Origin: Rhodococcus sp. IEGM 1409
GTDB lineage: Bacteria > Actinomycetota > Actinomycetes > Mycobacteriales > Mycobacteriaceae
Assembly (NCBI RefSeq): GCF_030056735.1
Contig: NZ_JASHKN010000008.1
Coordinates: 124,001-188,000, forward strand
Length of the DNA stretch: 64,000 nucleotides
Direction of reading: 5' to 3'
Positions 53,324-62,676 of the stretch are shown here, one piece after another. A program made the translations under genes and the position numbers. The notes beneath the pieces were generated by a model. It was not told the DNA's origin. It saw only the letters and a list, made by a program, of their open reading frames with translations, and ran no database searches. The first letter of the stretch is position 1; each line of letters opens with the position of its first letter.

Positions 53324-54790
53324 TTGAAGATTCGCGACATACGCACGCAGTCGGGAATTATCCCCCGCCTCACAGTCCGTTGGCTGATGATTGCAGCCGC
53401 GACAATCTTTGCTTTCTGGCCTACCTGGACCAATTTGTGGAGGAGCACTGCGAGTGGTACGGCCATCGGATACGTTTTCGCCCTCCCCCTGCTGTGCCTG
53501 ATAGCTGCCGTCGGAACAGATTTACGACGAGGCCCGGACCTCCCGATCCATGATCGTGAGACGGACAAGATTGTCGGCGGTATCGGCTTACTGGTCTCTC
53601 TGGGGTTGCAGGCACTCCTCATGCCACGTTTTGCCGAGAACTACGAATTGATGCATATCGATGTAATCGCGGCTTGGGTATTTGTCTGGAGCGCAGCGGT
53701 TCTCATGTTCGGGTTACGTCCAGTGAATCGTTACTGGGCAATATGGGTTGTTCCGATCCTCCTGGCTCCGCTCATCTACCGCACGTTGGCGACTGGACTC
53801 GGCGGCACACGATTCGACTACAGCATCATCATGGTGCTGGTCGCTTCGGCCGCCACGACGATCGCCGTCAGCCGAACGTGGAGAAGGGGATTCGCCGGGT
53901 TCGTCGGCTCGTCCGTCTTGGGTGCAGGCTTGGTCTACTACCTCTCACGTCAGTACCCGACTGCACCGTTGTTCAGCGTCCAGCTGCTACCGGCATTAGG
54001 TAGCGCATTGCTGGTAGGCGGGTTCTTCTACCTCTACGAGCGACGCGGAAAGTCGTGGAAGCCGTTCGAGCGTCCGCTCCGAAATCCTTCGACGTCAACC
54101 AGCAACTGGACGATCCTGGTGGTGTTCGCCGCAGCGATTGTGATGTTCTTTACGCCAGTACCCACCGCACAGAACGTTCCGGTCTCGGTAGGCCCGCCGG
54201 CGACGTCTGATCCACGACTCATAGTCCCCGCTGGCTGGCGCGAAATCTCGACCAACGAATACGACTGGCCTAGAAAGTACTTCGGTTCCACTTCGGCACT
54301 CACTCGCCAGACGATTCGTGCTGACACGCCCAACCCTGCATGGGACAGTCAAATGCGCCCACGCACCGTCCAAATGGACGTTGTTCAAGTGCGTCGCCCA
54401 TCCACTTTGGCTGTCTATCCGAGCAACACAACCTATGATCTCCAGAATGCACGTGTCAGCCCAACGGTACGAGTTGAGTTGAGCCGTGGGGTGGTCGCAG
54501 AAATGTACACCGTTGTCGACGACTCCCTCCTCCTCACCTGGAGCAACCTCAATTTCGTGTGGACACGTGGCGACGGCGCCGCACAGCGCGTCACTCTCTT
54601 GACGGTGGATAATCATGAACCGAATGCCTTGTTCCCCGAACCGAAACCATCGATGGCGTCGAATGGAAGCAACACCTTGGCCGTTCTACTCAGAGGCCGG
54701 ATATCGACGGTGGACAGTGAATCTCAGTACAAGGATCTAGGTATGCTCCAGTCACTCGGAAGGCTTGTCGTGGAGGCACAGAAGTGGTAA
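53324..54790 (+). CDS. Multi-span membrane protein with C-terminal outer domain, function unknown
   Basis: 488 residues from TTG 53324 (AGGA 12 bases upstream). About nine spans (LMIAAATIFAFWPTWTNLWR; AIGYVFALPLLCLIAAVGTD; IGLLVSLGLQALLMPRF; YWAIWVVPILLAPLIYRTLA; IIMVLVASAATTIAVSRTWR; WTILVVFAAAIVMFFTPVPT) are followed by an outer beta-rich domain of about 200 residues (DPRLIVPAGWREISTNEYDW; ARVSPTVRVELSRGVVAEMY). The layout recalls exosortase plus EpsI-type fusions, but I see no Cys-Arg-His set. Its stop overlaps the start of the GT2 gene by 7 bp, so it probably works with that synthase. Confidence 0.8.
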   Translation: MKIRDIRTQSGIIPRLTVRWLMIAAATIFAFWPTWTNLWRSTASGTAIGYVFALPLLCLIAAVGTDLRRGPDLPIHDRETDKIVGGIGLLVSLGLQALLMPRFAENYELMHIDVIAAWVFVWSAAVLMFGLRPVNRYWAIWVVPILLAPLIYRTLATGLGGTRFDYSIIMVLVASAATTIAVSRTWRRGFAGFVGSSVLGAGLVYYLSRQYPTAPLFSVQLLPALGSALLVGGFFYLYERRGKSWKPFERPLRNPSTSTSNWTILVVFAAAIVMFFTPVPTAQNVPVSVGPPATSDPRLIVPAGWREISTNEYDWPRKYFGSTSALTRQTIRADTPNPAWDSQMRPRTVQMDVVQVRRPSTLAVYPSNTTYDLQNARVSPTVRVELSRGVVAEMYTVVDDSLLLTWSNLNFVWTRGDGAAQRVTLLTVDNHEPNALFPEPKPSMASNGSNTLAVLLRGRISTVDSESQYKDLGMLQSLGRLVVEAQKW

Positions 54791-56235
54791 TTCCCAATCT
54801 CTCGGTTGAGAACGAAAGCTCCGAGGAATTCAAACGAGCCGCACTCCACGAAGCTGTGAACGGATTGCGTGAACGCAAACCGATTTCATCGGCATCAGTT
54901 GCGTTCTATCCATGGCAGCGCAACATCCTGCTCGCGATTCTCGCGATCACAATCGCGTGTCTTGTCTTCTTCCTGACTCCCACGCTCATCGTTCTCACAT
55001 TGGTGTGCACGCTCGGGTACGTGTGGGCGATGGTGGATCGACTTGTGTTGTTCACACGAGGTTTGGATGCTTCCTCGATTGTGACGATCAGCGATCAAGA
55101 GGCAAGCGCACTTTCGGATGAAGATCTCCCGCACTACACAATCCTTGTTCCGGCGTACAACGAACCGGAAGTAGTCGGGGACCTGATTTCCGCCATGCGC
55201 GCGATCGACTACCCCTCGGACAAATTGCAAGTGCTGTTGCTCCTCGAAGAGGATGACGCTGTCACGATCGACGCTGCAACTGCCGCCGGAGTCGATGAAG
55301 TGGTGAGCATCTTGAAGGTCCCCGCTGCAGATCCACGTACCAAACCCAAAGCCTGCAACTACGGATTGCACTTCTCGACCGGCGAGATAATCACCATCTA
55401 TGACGCCGAAGACTCTCCGGATCCTCTTCAGTTACGCCGCGTAATAGCGACTTTCGCGAAGCTTCCAGCGAATACTGCGTGTGTGCAGGCGAAACTAGCG
55501 TTTCACAACGGAACTCAGAATCTGTTGACTGCATGGTTCACGGCCGACTACGCACTCTGGTTCAACTTCATCCTCCCCGGTCTGATGCGAAGTCAATCAC
55601 CAATTCCTTTGGGTGGCACGTCCAATCATCTTCGCCGAAGTGTGCTCGACGAGATCGGCGCCTGGGATCCCTTCAATGTCACCGAGGATGCAGACCTCGG
55701 AGTCCGCATCGCCGAGAGCGGTTACCGGACCGCAGTTCTGAACTCGACGACGCTCGAAGAGGCCAACAGCGACACGATCAACTGGATCCGCCAACGCTCA
55801 CGCTGGTACAAGGGTTACCTGCAGACTTGGTTGGTTCATATGCGTCAACCGTTGAAACTATGGCGCGGACTCGGCGCAGTCGGATTTCTACGCTTCACCA
55901 TCTTGATGGCGGGGACACCCATTGTGGCGACACTGAACATGGCGTTCTGGCTGATCAGTCTGGGTTGGATTCTCGGCCAGCCCGAGGTCATCCACGACGT
56001 GTTTCCCAACTACGTCTATTTTCCCGCCCTCGTGTCACTCGTGTTCGGTAACGCCGCAGTCCTTTACATGAACCTGGTGGCATGCCGAGAGACGAGAAAT
56101 CCTATGCTGCTGATAGCTTGCCTGACCGCTCCGCTTTACTGGGTCTTGATGAGCATCGCAGCCATCAAAGGCACATATCAGTTGATACGCAACCCGTCTT
56201 ACTGGGAGAAGACCTTCCATGGCTTGAACACGTAA
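54784..56235 (+). CDS. BcsA-like family 2 glycosyltransferase (processive synthase type)
   Basis: 483 residues, GTG start. Two N-terminal spans (NILLAILAITIACLVFFLTP; LIVLTLVCTLGYVWAMVDRL), a GT-A domain with VPAYNEPEVVGDLISAMRAI, DAEDSPDPLQLRRVI (DxD-like), TEDADLGVRIAESGY, and RQRSRWYKGYLQTW (Q/RxxRW), then three C-terminal spans (FLRFTILMAGTPIVATLNMA; NYVYFPALVSLVFGNAAVLY; LLIACLTAPLYWVLMSIAAI). No PilZ domain. It probably builds a beta-linked polymer or transfers a sugar across the membrane; the partner encoded at 53324 is coupled to it. Confidence 0.9.
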   Translation: MVIPNLSVENESSEEFKRAALHEAVNGLRERKPISSASVAFYPWQRNILLAILAITIACLVFFLTPTLIVLTLVCTLGYVWAMVDRLVLFTRGLDASSIVTISDQEASALSDEDLPHYTILVPAYNEPEVVGDLISAMRAIDYPSDKLQVLLLLEEDDAVTIDAATAAGVDEVVSILKVPAADPRTKPKACNYGLHFSTGEIITIYDAEDSPDPLQLRRVIATFAKLPANTACVQAKLAFHNGTQNLLTAWFTADYALWFNFILPGLMRSQSPIPLGGTSNHLRRSVLDEIGAWDPFNVTEDADLGVRIAESGYRTAVLNSTTLEEANSDTINWIRQRSRWYKGYLQTWLVHMRQPLKLWRGLGAVGFLRFTILMAGTPIVATLNMAFWLISLGWILGQPEVIHDVFPNYVYFPALVSLVFGNAAVLYMNLVACRETRNPMLLIACLTAPLYWVLMSIAAIKGTYQLIRNPSYWEKTFHGLNT

Positions 56236-56237
56236 CC

Positions 56238-57518
56238 TCAATTCCCGATCAACGCTTGTTGCGCGGGTTGAGCTTTGGAGCTTGCGGTCCGATCACTCTC
56301 CGTCGACAAACATGCAAAGGCGAGTACGACTGGTAGCCAGTAGTAGGCCTGCTCGAAGAACGCCGATGTCAGAGCGAATGTCATCATCGAGACCAGCACG
56401 CCGGCCGCGGCAGCGTTCTTGCCGGACTTCATCGATCTGAACGCGACCAGGACCGTCGCGCAGATGATCAGTGCCACGGCAAGGGCAAGCACCACCCCGC
56501 CTTGGTACCAGGATCGTAGGAAAACATTGTGAACGACTGTGACGTTGTCGAACGAGGCAGCATTCGCCGAGTTCAAACCGACTCCGGACAGCGGATGCGC
56601 ACGAATCGCGTCCCACGCGAATCCGTAAGTGTCGTTACGGATCTCGAGTGTGCTGACCGCTTTGGTCTGGCCGGTGACCTGAAGGTATCGATCGGCCGGC
56701 GTCTCCAGGTGCTTGCCGAACTCGGTGTAGGTGATTGCGATCCAGAAGAGAATGGCGGCACCGACAAAACTCTTGGCGATGGTGGTGATCTTCACTCGCG
56801 AAGAAATCGCCACGACGATCAATCCGATCGCGCAGGCCGACAACGAACTCAAACTACCGGTCGCCAGCAGTCCCACCGCGTTCACGATCGAGATCAGCAC
56901 CAGAACGAGCCGATTCTCTACCTTTCGCACCGCAGCCCCCAGGCAGAGAATCAATGCAAGTGAGGACATGATGCCCAGAACGTTCGGATGGCCTGCCAGA
57001 CCTGGAGCACGACCGTTCACAACACCGAATCCGAAGACGGATGAACCAGCCAGTTGGATGGCGGCGACCAGAGCAGAAACCGATTGGCTTGCGATGAACG
57101 CAATACAGACACGCCTGACAAAAGCCGGATCACGCTGGACATTGGCGACCATCACAAATATCCCGAGCCCGAGAACAATGAAAAGTTGGACTCCAACATA
57201 GAGATTTCCGGTGACATCACTGCCACGCGTCGCCGTTACAGTCGCGACGAGGGCTGCGTAGCCGGCCATCAACCAAATGCTGACAAACTGCGGCCGAGCG
57301 ACTCGTCCCAGCGCTACTGAGGCCACGATGACCACAAGCACCGCCATCGCCCATAACTGTGTGACGGTGCCGGGCAGCGAGCGGTATATCGGAACTACGA
57401 TCGCAATCGCCATCCAAATGGCGGTGGTCGGCGAAAATGGAATTCTGGCTGTTCGCCTTGCCGTCGGAGCGACACCATCACGAAGGCCTTCAAGTCTGAG
57501 TTGACTCGGAGTTGTCAT
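56238..57518 (-). CDS. O-antigen ligase / Wzy-type polymerase family protein
   Basis: 426 residues, ATG 57518. About ten to twelve spans (VVIVASVALGRVARPQFVSI; LIAGYAALVATVTATRGSDV is the loop) with the family motif HNVFLRSWYQGGVVLALAVA and GVGLNSANAASFDN. Either ligates or polymerises repeat units. The stop is 2 bp from the convergent GT2 stop. It may serve as the polymerase of the operon to its left, as none is found inside it. Confidence 0.85.
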   Translation of the reverse strand: MTTPSQLRLEGLRDGVAPTARRTARIPFSPTTAIWMAIAIVVPIYRSLPGTVTQLWAMAVLVVIVASVALGRVARPQFVSIWLMAGYAALVATVTATRGSDVTGNLYVGVQLFIVLGLGIFVMVANVQRDPAFVRRVCIAFIASQSVSALVAAIQLAGSSVFGFGVVNGRAPGLAGHPNVLGIMSSLALILCLGAAVRKVENRLVLVLISIVNAVGLLATGSLSSLSACAIGLIVVAISSRVKITTIAKSFVGAAILFWIAITYTEFGKHLETPADRYLQVTGQTKAVSTLEIRNDTYGFAWDAIRAHPLSGVGLNSANAASFDNVTVVHNVFLRSWYQGGVVLALAVALIICATVLVAFRSMKSGKNAAAAGVLVSMMTFALTSAFFEQAYYWLPVVLAFACLSTESDRTASSKAQPAQQALIGN

Positions 57519-57752
57519 TGAGTTCCTGCTTCCGACAATCGAATTTTTTGCATTTCACCCTCAATTTCACCCTTCACCAACGGCCGACTGAATAATCCCC
57601 GCTCAGAGAAGAAGTCAGTCCCCGTCAGCGACGTCGCGTAACTGCAAATAAGCGAATCGCCGGCGAAAAACTTTGCCACGACATGGCAGATATCCAAATG
57701 TCCTCGACTTGTAGCCGAAAGGAAGTGGCATATACCTCTCGGCTCAGGCAAT

Positions 57753-58097
57753 ATGACCGCTATGAGTGGTTTTTCCGCATGGGTCGAGCAACAACTGGAA
57801 CTTCGCTCGTTCAGCGACATCCAGGAAGCTGCGCGTGCGCTGAAGATTCGACCTTCCGAACTGAGTCGATGGCTTTCGGCCAAGCGCCCTCCCACGCAGG
57901 ACACGATGCGGACGGCATGTCAGGTCTTCGACGCTCCGATTACAGAGGTGCTCGTAGCCGCCGGTTATCTGACTCCTGAAGAAGCGCGGCCGGGAACGAC
58001 CCCACCGTCGGTTCTGAAGACGATCGCGACGCAGGCCCTGGTGGACGAACTCGCCCGCCGCGGTATAGATCAACACAGCGGTATCGATCAACACTGA
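57753..58097 (+). CDS. Small XRE-type HTH protein with a duplicated C-terminal hexapeptide
   Basis: 114 residues from ATG 57753 (ATG 57762 is an alternative). An HTH of the XRE type: SDIQEAARALKIRPSELSRW, then LSAKRPPTQDTMRTACQVFD, followed by ITEVLVAAGYLTPEEARPG. The C terminus is GIDQHSGIDQH, from an 18-bp duplication (58061-58078 and 58079-58096). It has no strong ribosome site and TATACC lies about 25 bp upstream, so it may be leaderless. Target unknown; perhaps the neighbouring polysaccharide genes. Confidence 0.82.
   Translation: MTAMSGFSAWVEQQLELRSFSDIQEAARALKIRPSELSRWLSAKRPPTQDTMRTACQVFDAPITEVLVAAGYLTPEEARPGTTPPSVLKTIATQALVDELARRGIDQHSGIDQH
58061..58096. repeat. In-frame 18-bp duplication at a C terminus
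   Basis: CGGTATAGATCAACACAG (58061-58078) and CGGTATCGATCAACACTG (58079-58096) differ at two bases. The two units encode GIDQHS and GIDQH plus part of the stop codon, so the protein tail is doubled. Confidence 0.85.
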
Positions 58098-58251
58098 GCT
58101 GCCAGAATCGCATCTACCTAGAAGCGGGAATTGATCGCGGGCGTGCCCGAATGAGCCTGGGCTATTGACGTTCACATGCGCGCACGCAGAATCGGTGCGG
58201 ATTCTCTTGCACCAAAACATATTTCGACCACAGGTGTCATGGGCGGCCTCT

Positions 58252-59175
58252 TCAGTACGTCAGCTGCGGATCGGGCTGATCCAATCGTTCCTTGAGCCAG
58301 ACTCGCAATTCCGGCCCGTACTCGGTGCGACTGAGCGCATGGTCGAGAGAAGCTCGCAGAAAGCCGCCCGGGTTGCCCAGATCGTGGCGGGTGCCGTGAT
58401 GGACGACGACGTGAACTGGATGCCCCTCCGCGATCAACAGCGCTATCGCATCCGTCAGTTGCAGCTCACCACCTTGACCTGGCGAGATTCGCCGGAGCGC
58501 ATCGAACACGGCGCGATCGAGAAGATAACGTCCGGCTGCGGCGAGAGTGGACGGAGCATCCGCCGGGTCCGGCTTCTCCACCATGCCGACGACCGCGAGC
58601 ACATCGGGATCCTCGCCTTCCACAGGCGCTTGCACGTCGAACACTCCGTAGGCACCAACACGATCCGGCTCGACGTCGAACGCGCACAGCACGGAACCAC
58701 CGCGCTCGGCACGCACCTTCGCCATCGCGTCGAGAACGCCGCAGGGGTGGACCAGATCGTCGGGAAGCAGCACCGCAAACGAGTCCTCGTCCGCATCCAG
58801 CACCGATTCGACAAGACCGACAGCGTGTCCCAATCCCAGCGGAGACTCTTGTACAACCGGCTCCACCGAGATCAGGCCTGGAGCCCGACGCACACGCTCG
58901 AGTAGATGATGCTTCCCGCTGGCGGCGAGTTTGCCCTCGAGCACCAGATCCTCGACGAAATGGCCGACCACCGATGCCTTGCCCGGCGCAGTGACGATCA
59001 CCAGACGTTCCGCACCGGCCTGCGCCGCTTCGCTCGCGACAAGCTCGATCCCTGGTGTATCGACAACGGGAAGCAACTCTTTCGGAACCGTCTTGGTGGC
59101 CGGGAGGAAACGGGTCCCCATCCCGGCAGCCGGTACCACCGCAGTCTTGAAAGGTCGTTCAGAGTATCCAGTCAT
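58252..59175 (-). CDS. galU: UTP-glucose-1-phosphate uridylyltransferase
   Basis: 307 residues from ATG 59175. VVPAAGMGTRFLPATKTVPK is the signature nucleotide-binding loop, with KELLPVVDTPGIELVASEAA, the LPDDLV metal site and GQGGELQLTDAIALLIAEG. Makes UDP-glucose, the substrate for the two Ugd enzymes. About 154 bp from the HTH gene, convergent with it. Confidence 0.96.
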   Translation of the reverse strand: MTGYSERPFKTAVVPAAGMGTRFLPATKTVPKELLPVVDTPGIELVASEAAQAGAERLVIVTAPGKASVVGHFVEDLVLEGKLAASGKHHLLERVRRAPGLISVEPVVQESPLGLGHAVGLVESVLDADEDSFAVLLPDDLVHPCGVLDAMAKVRAERGGSVLCAFDVEPDRVGAYGVFDVQAPVEGEDPDVLAVVGMVEKPDPADAPSTLAAAGRYLLDRAVFDALRRISPGQGGELQLTDAIALLIAEGHPVHVVVHHGTRHDLGNPGGFLRASLDHALSRTEYGPELRVWLKERLDQPDPQLTY

Positions 59176-59747
59176 CGTTCACCTCTCCGCTCACGCGATG
59201 CTCCACACACTTACCGTTACGCGCATGCAGCGGTCGTCCCCTCATTTCGACGACCGAAAGCTCACATCGCATGTACAGCCTGCGCACAAGGTCTACCGGG
59301 CGACTGATGCTGTCGCAAGTTGACTCGAACTCGGAATTCGTTGCGCGCGAGAGCTACACACCACCACGCATTGTCACTTCCACGAGGGTCGCACCAAACT
59401 CCGCTCACTACCCGTTACCACGGCGAACGGTCGCGCCCGTATTTCGACGTCAATCAGAACGGGACCGCCCTGTCAACCAAAGGGGCAGGTACAGCACAAC
59501 TTCCGACCGCAGCGGTCCGATCGGACCGTCCTCGTGCTACCGGACGTAGGTCCTGCGGGCGCCGCGTCGATGGTCCCGCCCCGCCGCACCGGCTTTCAAG
59601 TTCGGCTATCCGCAGGTGAATGCCACTGAATGCCATTGAATACAAACGAAATACGATCATCACATCACCACGGAGGGTTCAGGTTGTTATCAAATCGTGA
59701 TCAAATATCGGCTGTGCGAATAGCCGAGAGGTCGACCGGAGACCGCG
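59176..59747. other. Gene-free region upstream of galU
   Basis: 572 bp without a supported gene. CGGTCCGATCGGACCG at 59513-59528 is a perfect 16-bp palindrome. TGAATGCCACTGAATGCCAT (59620-59639 region) is an 11-bp duplication. An A/T-rich stretch (59640-59715) contains ATCAAATCGTGATCAAATAT. It may hold the galU promoter and a terminator for the GH5 gene, but no clear hairpin with T-run is seen. Confidence 0.55.
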
Positions 59748-60896
59748 CTAACCTGCCAGTGAAGTGATCACGTCGAAGAGTGGATCGCCAGGCCCGATGT
59801 CCATTGTGCATTCGTTCGGACGTGGATCCGGAACGAACGCCCACAGGAGAACCCCTGCCGTGCCGGCCGCTTTCTGCCCCGTCAGCTTCGTCTCGATATT
59901 CGTGGCTCTGGTCGCCAGTGATTCACAACTGCCCGCCAATTCGCCTGTCTCGGCGACCAACAACGGCTTCCCGACGGTCGTCGCCTGTTCGATGCGACGT
60001 GCCAGTCCGTTCCACTGATCGCCCGGAAGTGGTACCCCGTCCGCTCCGTAGTCGTGATATTGCAGAACGTCGACGAAGTCGGACTCGCTCACGTATCGGT
60101 AGTCGTCACCCGCAGTGCCGCACTGACCGCCCCCGACGTATCCCGCCGTGATCAGGGTGTTCGGATCAATCGCCCGAAGCTCGGCGCCTGCCGTGTCGAA
60201 GAACTCCCGCAACACCTGCGCGGAATCGGACGGACACGTTCTCGTCCACCAATTGCAGGCCCCGTCGGTACACAGACTTGGCTCCGGCTCCCCCACCAAT
60301 TCCCACGCCGCGACGGAAGGCTCGTTCTTCCATCGGTCGACGGCGGTGTGCATCCAGTCCTGGAAGCTCATGGTGGCTCGACCCGGGATCAGGTTCGCGA
60401 CCTTCCAATCGTCGGTGTACCAATCCCTGGATTTGAACTGCCCGTCATCGCACCCACTGTCCTGGGGTGAGAGCACCGGAATCGTGAACTGGTTGTGTCG
60501 CGCCGCAGCGTCGAACACCGCGTCCATCGGGCCGAAATCCATATCTCCGGAGAACTTGTTCACCGCAAGAGCTTGGAAGGCGTTGAAGCGCGTGACGGAG
60601 TTCGGTGGCAGCGAACCGAAGTACGCGTCGAGGTCGACCATGGCGCCGCAGCCGAAGTTCACCGACCAATCAGTGGCCAGCTGATAGGCATTGAGCCCGG
60701 TAGGCCACCACGGCTGACCGTCGAGCGTCAGTCCGTTCGACGACGCTCCGACCCGAACCTGCTTGGGAGAATCGGCGCCTGCGGGCATCGTGAACACGCC
60801 CACGACCGCAGCGACGGTCACAACGGCGGCTACAGCGGAAGCGACACGGCGCCGGACTGTGCCACGCTCACGCGGACGCACTTCTTCAGAAGACAT
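59748..60896 (-). CDS. Secreted GH5-like glycoside hydrolase
   Basis: 382 residues from ATG 60896 (TTG 60902 would add two). A basic start and hydrophobic span (VASAVAAVVTVAAVVGVFTM) with likely cleavage near AGADSP give a signal peptide or anchor. A clan-A TIM barrel: GLTLDGQPWWPTGLNAYQLA, VAAWELVGEPEPS (acid/base Glu, where most members have NEP), and LLVAETGE (nucleophile Glu) with WAFVPDP. Eight Cys suggest disulfides. Substrate may be a mannan or beta-glucan. It ends a leftward group with the GT-C-like and BcsB-like genes, with 46 bp to its neighbour. Confidence 0.8.
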   Translation of the reverse strand: MSSEEVRPRERGTVRRRVASAVAAVVTVAAVVGVFTMPAGADSPKQVRVGASSNGLTLDGQPWWPTGLNAYQLATDWSVNFGCGAMVDLDAYFGSLPPNSVTRFNAFQALAVNKFSGDMDFGPMDAVFDAAARHNQFTIPVLSPQDSGCDDGQFKSRDWYTDDWKVANLIPGRATMSFQDWMHTAVDRWKNEPSVAAWELVGEPEPSLCTDGACNWWTRTCPSDSAQVLREFFDTAGAELRAIDPNTLITAGYVGGGQCGTAGDDYRYVSESDFVDVLQYHDYGADGVPLPGDQWNGLARRIEQATTVGKPLLVAETGELAGSCESLATRATNIETKLTGQKAAGTAGVLLWAFVPDPRPNECTMDIGPGDPLFDVITSLAG

Positions 60897-60942
60897 CTGC
60901 AACCATCCACGTCATACGGACAATCCTCCCACACGAATTGCC

Positions 60943-62676
60943 TCATCGACCCGTTTGGCGTTCACCGGTGATGCGGTACAAACGCCAGGCCGACGGGTCC
61001 ATACCGCCGTCGTTGGGTACTTCGAGCACCAGCGCTCCGACCCCTCCGGCACCGGTGTCGTACATCGTCGGATAGCGCCGATTGACGGCGTCCGACACAC
61101 CACGACCGGTATTCGGAACCGACAGAATGTACTCGACGTGATATTCGGCCGGGTTGTTCAGTACGCGCACGAAGTCCGCATCGGAGGGCACGACGAATTG
61201 CCGAGGGTTGTTCGACGACGCGACGACGGCATAGCTCTCCACGGTGTCTAGCAGAACCGAACCCTGCGGCAGATCCAAGTCGTCCAGGTATTCGGCGATG
61301 CGGCGCTCGGCCGCAAACGTGCGTAGATTCGTCTGCTCTTCCAAGTTCTGCCGCCCCGGAATGATCGCGCTGGCAATGGAATGCTCGAGCACTGCGAGCC
61401 GCGCATTACCCATCGCGACAAACGTGACCAGTGTCGACCCGACCAGCAAGCACAGGGAGATCACCAGAGGCAGAGACGGTCCCACCGGCTCGGGGTACGT
61501 CGTCACCGAGCGCGACGCAGCAGCACCCGGTCGACGCGTGACAACCGGAACGCCGCGTGGCGCGATCAGCACGACCAGCACGAAACACAGCGGAATGATC
61601 GAAATATAGAACCGCAGAAGGGGAAACGTCGAACCCATCACGTAGAGCAACGTCTGGGCGCCGAGGATCGCGCCGAACAGCACAAGAGGCACAACCACTT
61701 CGGTGTCCCGCCGCCGAAGTGCGTAGATGACGGCCAGGACCGCGAACACCGGGAGCGCCGGCCCGAGTAGGGCCATTTCGGTAATCGAGAAAGCAAGGCG
61801 CGCAATCGGTGAGCCGGTTCCGGCACCAGCCTGCTCCAGGATGGAACTGTTCCCGTACACCGACGAGAACTGTTGGAACGCTTGACCCGTGATGAGCCAG
61901 CTGGCAAACGACCACAAGACGAACGCCAGGAATCCCGGCATCATCACGACAGCACCGTCGAGTGCTGCTGCCCAGAGCCGCAAGCCAGGTCCGGTGCCCT
62001 CGCCCCGCTCCTCCGCGGTCGGTTGAAAACGAAGCCAACTCACCACAGTCACCAGCACCACCGCGACAAAAAGCGGTGCCAGTGCGTCGTATCGGGTGAG
62101 GTACGCCAGAGCAAATGCGAGGCCGGCGCCGATGAGGTCGTGTACGTCGTCGCTGCGCATCCACCGAATCAGTCGACGTGTCGCCCACAGAACGAAGAAG
62201 AGGAACGGGGCTTCGCTCATTCCGCTCGCCGCGTACATGACGATCATCGGATTGACAGCGAACAGCACGGTAAGGACGACGGTGACCCATCGCGCACACC
62301 CACGGTCGCGGCTGACCCCGCGTATCTGAATCACTGCACCAGCCATGAACGCCGCGGACATCACGACCGCAGTGATGTTCCACCGCAGCAGGTCCGGCCA
62401 CCAATGGCCCATCAGACCCATCGGAATCTGGACGGCCGCCGTCAACGGGGTGAACACGAATCCGATCGCCGCGAAGTGCGGATCACGGCTGAGCAGCATT
62501 GCCGACACCGCGGCAACACGGCTGAGCGAGTCGGTGAAGATGAAGCCGATGCCGGCGTTCATCCACACACCCAACGCGCTGTAGATCGCGAAGAGGACAA
62601 CAAACATCCGCCACGGCTTGCGACCCGGCAGATCGTGGACCGCAACGGACAGGGCCGGGCGATCGGTGACGGTCAC
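60943..62676 (-). CDS. GT-C-like polytopic membrane protein (possible glycosyltransferase)
   Basis: 577 residues from GTG 62676. Around ten spans, with first loop FTDSLSRVAAVSAMLL after TM1 (the place where GT-C enzymes have an acidic motif), VNPMIVMYAASGMSEAPFLF, and ALAYLTRYDALAPLFVAVVL, all like the ArnT/PMT group. The C-terminal 150 residues form an outer domain (FAAERRIAEYLDDLDLPQGS; FVRVLNNPAEYHVEYILSVP). Probably uses a lipid-linked sugar. Its start overlaps the stop of the gene at its right by GTGA. Confidence 0.8.
   Translation of the reverse strand: MTVTDRPALSVAVHDLPGRKPWRMFVVLFAIYSALGVWMNAGIGFIFTDSLSRVAAVSAMLLSRDPHFAAIGFVFTPLTAAVQIPMGLMGHWWPDLLRWNITAVVMSAAFMAGAVIQIRGVSRDRGCARWVTVVLTVLFAVNPMIVMYAASGMSEAPFLFFVLWATRRLIRWMRSDDVHDLIGAGLAFALAYLTRYDALAPLFVAVVLVTVVSWLRFQPTAEERGEGTGPGLRLWAAALDGAVVMMPGFLAFVLWSFASWLITGQAFQQFSSVYGNSSILEQAGAGTGSPIARLAFSITEMALLGPALPVFAVLAVIYALRRRDTEVVVPLVLFGAILGAQTLLYVMGSTFPLLRFYISIIPLCFVLVVLIAPRGVPVVTRRPGAAASRSVTTYPEPVGPSLPLVISLCLLVGSTLVTFVAMGNARLAVLEHSIASAIIPGRQNLEEQTNLRTFAAERRIAEYLDDLDLPQGSVLLDTVESYAVVASSNNPRQFVVPSDADFVRVLNNPAEYHVEYILSVPNTGRGVSDAVNRRYPTMYDTGAGGVGALVLEVPNDGGMDPSAWRLYRITGERQTGR

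Noticed and set aside
53324-54790. Exosortase/EpsI assignment
   Set aside because: The span-plus-outer-domain layout fits, but the membrane half has only one Cys and no matching Arg/His pattern.
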